Positions 5,206 to 6,681 of a DNA stretch of 6,681 nucleotides are shown piece after piece (the first letter of the stretch is position 1; every line of letters begins with the position of its first letter). Source of the DNA: Paracoccaceae bacterium (GTDB lineage: Bacteria > Pseudomonadota > Alphaproteobacteria > Rhodobacterales > Rhodobacteraceae); the NCBI GenBank assembly GCA_023254015.1, contig JALQYS010000334.1, forward strand, positions 1-6,681, given 5' to 3'. The notes under the pieces were generated by a model. That model saw only the letters and a list, made by a program, of their open reading frames with translations, made no database searches and had not been told where the DNA came from. Made by a program: the position numbers and the translations under genes.

Positions 5206-5942
5206 CCGACAAGCCCATCGCGGATCAGCTTGAGCGAAATCCCGAGGAGCGCCCAGGTGACGATTCGAAAGAACAGCGCCTCTGGTACGATCTTGACCAC
5301 CCGCACCCCGGCCAGGACGGCCAGCGCCGCTGCGGGCATCAGCATCGCGGCGACCTTCAGGTTGGCGGGCGTGAACTGCCCCAGCGCCCAATAGGGAATC
5401 AGCTTGATCGCGTTGAGATAGGCGAAAAGGATCGTGCTGGTGCCGGCATAGACCATCTTCTGCAGGCCCAGCGGCAGGACATAGACCTGAAATGGCGGCC
5501 CGCCGGAATGGCTGACGAAACTGGTGAGGCCCGTCACCGCGCCCCAGAACAGCCCCGGCGCGACCCGCGCCGCGCGCGGCTCGGCCGCCCCTTGCCGGGT
5601 CAGCAGCCGCAGCGCGAACACCGCGCCGATCAGCCCGACGATCGTGGTTACCAGCCATTCGGGCGTGAAGCTGGCCGTGGCCCAGCCAAGCCCCACCCCG
5701 ACTGTCACACCGACCATCAGGATCGCCAGAACCCGGCGGTCGAAAGCATGACGATAGGCATAGAGCCCGAACATGTCGGACAGCACATAGACAGGCAACA
5801 ACAGCCCCGCCGCCGTGACCGGCGGGATAACCAGCGACAGCACCGGAACGCCCAGCATCCCCACCACGGGCATGCCTCCCTTGCCCATCCCCACCAGGGA
5901 CGCGGCCAGAACCGCGCAGCTCCAGAACATAATGCCGTCCAT
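5202..5942 (-). CDS. TauE/SafE (TSUP) family membrane transporter
   Basis: A 246-residue polytopic inner-membrane protein of the TSUP family, whose characterised members export sulfite, sulfoacetate or related small organosulfur and C2 anions. The typical internal duplication is visible: GMGKGGMPVVGMLGVPVLS (18-36) in the first half and SHSGGPPFQVYVLPLGL (144-160) in the second, followed by TSTILFAYLNAIKLIPY. Seven to eight hydrophobic spans are predicted. The substrate cannot be told from sequence; no sulfur-metabolism gene is nearby. The ATG at 5942 has AGGGGA 7 bases upstream, better placed than the GAGG that lies one base before the ATG; an ATG at 5930 is possible. The stop codon is provided by the 28-bp palindrome, so the original C-terminus may have been altered. 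It is divergent from mdh across a 207-base region. Confidence 0.88.
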   Translation of the reverse strand: MDGIMFWSCAVLAASLVGMGKGGMPVVGMLGVPVLSLVIPPVTAAGLLLPVYVLSDMFGLYAYRHAFDRRVLAILMVGVTVGVGLGWATASFTPEWLVTTIVGLIGAVFALRLLTRQGAAEPRAARVAPGLFWGAVTGLTSFVSHSGGPPFQVYVLPLGLQKMVYAGTSTILFAYLNAIKLIPYWALGQFTPANLKVAAMLMPAAALAVLAGVRVVKIVPEALFFRIVTWALLGISLKLIRDGLVG

Positions 5943-6020
5943 GCCTCTTTCCCCTGCCGCGCGAATCCCCCATGATTGCGCGCGATGCTGCCCAAAGCGG
6001 ACAGCCCCTGTCGCCCCGAT

Positions 6021-6077
6021 GGCGCGCCCCCCGTTAGCGCAAGCGCGCCCGCGGGGCCAGTGCGGCCGGTCCCCGCG
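6021..6077. other. Two adjacent GC-rich hairpins in the tauE/safE-mdh intergenic region
   Basis: GGCGCGC (6021-6027) pairs with GCGCGCC (6043-6049), and CGCGGGGCC (6050-6058) pairs with GGTCCCCGCG (6068-6077) with one bulged base. Neither is followed by a T-run. They lie upstream of the mdh promoter and in the leader or promoter of the divergent transporter gene. In DNA this G+C-rich such stems are common by chance, so a function is uncertain. Otherwise the 5943-6149 stretch shows only the mdh promoter and operator. Confidence 0.3.
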
Positions 6078-6088
6078 ACGCAGCGGGC

Positions 6089-6122
6089 TTGATCTTCTTG
6101 CCGCGAAGGTTTAGCATACAAT
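6089..6122 (+). promoter_or_regulatory. Candidate mdh promoter
   Basis: TTGATC (6089-6094) and TAGCAT (6112-6117) are 17 bases apart and each matches the sigma-70 consensus at four of six positions. An overlapping TACAAT (6117-6122) is a better -10 element (five of six) but lacks a well-spaced -35. Transcription would begin near 6124-6129, leaving a leader of about 20-26 bases with the GGAG ribosome binding site at 6137-6140. Confidence 0.4.
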
Positions 6123-6127
6123 TGTAT
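6116..6127. promoter_or_regulatory. ATACAATTGTAT operator-like palindrome at the mdh promoter
   Basis: This is a perfect 12-bp palindrome in otherwise G+C-rich DNA, overlapping the predicted -10 element and start of transcription of mdh, the usual place for a repressor site. The TTGTATAC content resembles operators of some GntR-family regulators, but the regulator cannot be assigned. Part of the A+T richness may simply reflect the -10 region. Confidence 0.45.
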
Positions 6128-6149
6128 ACCAAAACCGGAGACCGGACTC

Positions 6150-6681
6150 ATGGCACGACCGAAGATTGCGCTGATCGGCGCAGGCCAGATCGGTGGCACG
6201 CTTGCCCACCTCGCCGCCCTCAAGGAACTGGGGGACATCGTCCTTTTCGACATCGCCGAGGGCACGCCGCAGGGCAAAGCGCTCGACATCGCGCAGTCCG
6301 GCCCGGTCGAAGGCTTTGACGCCGACCTGAAAGGCGCCAATTCCTACGCCGATATCGCGGGCGCTGATGTTTGCATCGTCACCGCCGGCGTGCCGCGCAA
6401 GCCGGGGATGAGCCGCGACGACCTTCTGGGCATCAACCTCAAGGTCATGAAGTCGGTCGGCGAAGGCATCAAGGCCCATGCGCCGAACGCCTTTGTGATC
6501 TGCATCACCAACCCGCTGGATGCCATGGTCTGGGCATTGCAGCAATTCTCGGGCCTGCCCGCGAACAAGGTGGTCGGCATGGCCGGCGTGCTGGATTCGG
6601 CCCGCTTCCGCCACTTCCTGTCGGTCGAGTTCAACGTCTCGATGAAGGACGTCACCGCCGTCGTGCTGGGCGGCCACGGCG
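6150..6681 (+). CDS. mdh: Malate dehydrogenase, N-terminal 177 residues (partial)
   Basis: NAD-dependent oxidation of malate to oxaloacetate in the TCA cycle. The protein is of the lactate-dehydrogenase-like type common in alphaproteobacteria. Visible elements are the NAD-binding loop GAGQIGG (10-16), Asp34 at the end of the second strand (NAD preference), the mobile loop RKPGMSRDD (83-91) with substrate arginines Arg83 and Arg89, ITNPLD (119-124) with Asn121, VLDSARFR (147-154) with Asp149 and Arg152, and GGHG (174-177) with catalytic His176. The window ends one base after codon 177, leaving about 140 residues unseen. The ATG at 6150 follows GGAG (6137-6140) by 9 bases. Mdh takes the malate made by Mcl2 from malyl-CoA. 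In related genomes sucCD and further TCA genes follow, but that is not visible here. Confidence 0.98.
   Translation, partial: MARPKIALIGAGQIGGTLAHLAALKELGDIVLFDIAEGTPQGKALDIAQSGPVEGFDADLKGANSYADIAGADVCIVTAGVPRKPGMSRDDLLGINLKVMKSVGEGIKAHAPNAFVICITNPLDAMVWALQQFSGLPANKVVGMAGVLDSARFRHFLSVEFNVSMKDVTAVVLGGHG

Noticed and set aside
4582..5973. A 463-codon open frame on the minus strand spanning mcl2 start, the small exported gene and the transporter gene
   Set aside because: Its product is low-complexity Gly/Arg/Ala and it is out of frame with two genes that have strong motifs.

Overview
This window looks like chromosome of a high-G+C alphaproteobacterium of the Rhodobacteraceae (Rhodobacter/Cereibacter/Paracoccus-type). 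That inference rests on the Rhodobacter-like mesaconyl-CoA hydratase and malyl-CoA thioesterase, the short SdhC and SdhD subunits, and a gene order that, from memory, resembles the mdh to sdh interval of Rhodobacter sphaeroides. The species cannot be fixed from the window alone. Genes are tightly packed and no transposase, integrase, tRNA, rRNA or CRISPR array was seen.

Layout. Positions 1-998 (minus strand) carry sdhC, sdhD and the first 74 codons of sdhA, with gaps of 7 and 10 bases. A 175-base leader (999-1173) follows; it holds a weak promoter candidate and a striking pair of GTGATCAC sites forming a perfect 13-bp inverted repeat. Positions 1174-4688 (minus strand) hold a probable operon read from mcl2 through an NnrU-family membrane protein, a DUF1737 protein and mch to a secreted DUF4344 putative metallopeptidase. 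A divergent intergenic region (4689-4845) separates mcl2 from a small exported protein on the plus strand (4846-5163). That gene converges on a TauE/SafE-family permease (5202-5942, minus). A 207-base control region (5943-6149) then precedes mdh (plus, cut off by the window end).

Biology. Mch and Mcl2 are late enzymes of the ethylmalonyl-CoA pathway, which replaces the glyoxylate shunt for growth on C2 units. Mch hydrates mesaconyl-CoA. A lyase encoded elsewhere (Mcl1) splits the product to propionyl-CoA and glyoxylate and also condenses glyoxylate with acetyl-CoA to malyl-CoA. Mcl2 hydrolyses malyl-CoA to malate. Mdh and succinate dehydrogenase, at the two ends of the window, receive the malate and the succinate made from propionyl-CoA. 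The window is therefore a C2-assimilation block set between two TCA-cycle loci.

The most notable non-coding structure is a 28-bp perfect palindrome present twice (3002-3029 and 5178-5205). The two copies differ by exactly one base pair, changed on both arms (G:C to A:T), so pairing is kept. Both begin with GTAG on either strand, as REP elements often do. One copy sits just upstream of the mch ribosome binding site; the other supplies the stop codon of the TauE/SafE gene. Other candidate control sites are a CTGC-N3-GCAG dyad upstream of mcl2 (PhaR-like) and an ATACAATTGTAT palindrome over the predicted mdh -10 region. No clearly new multi-gene system was found.
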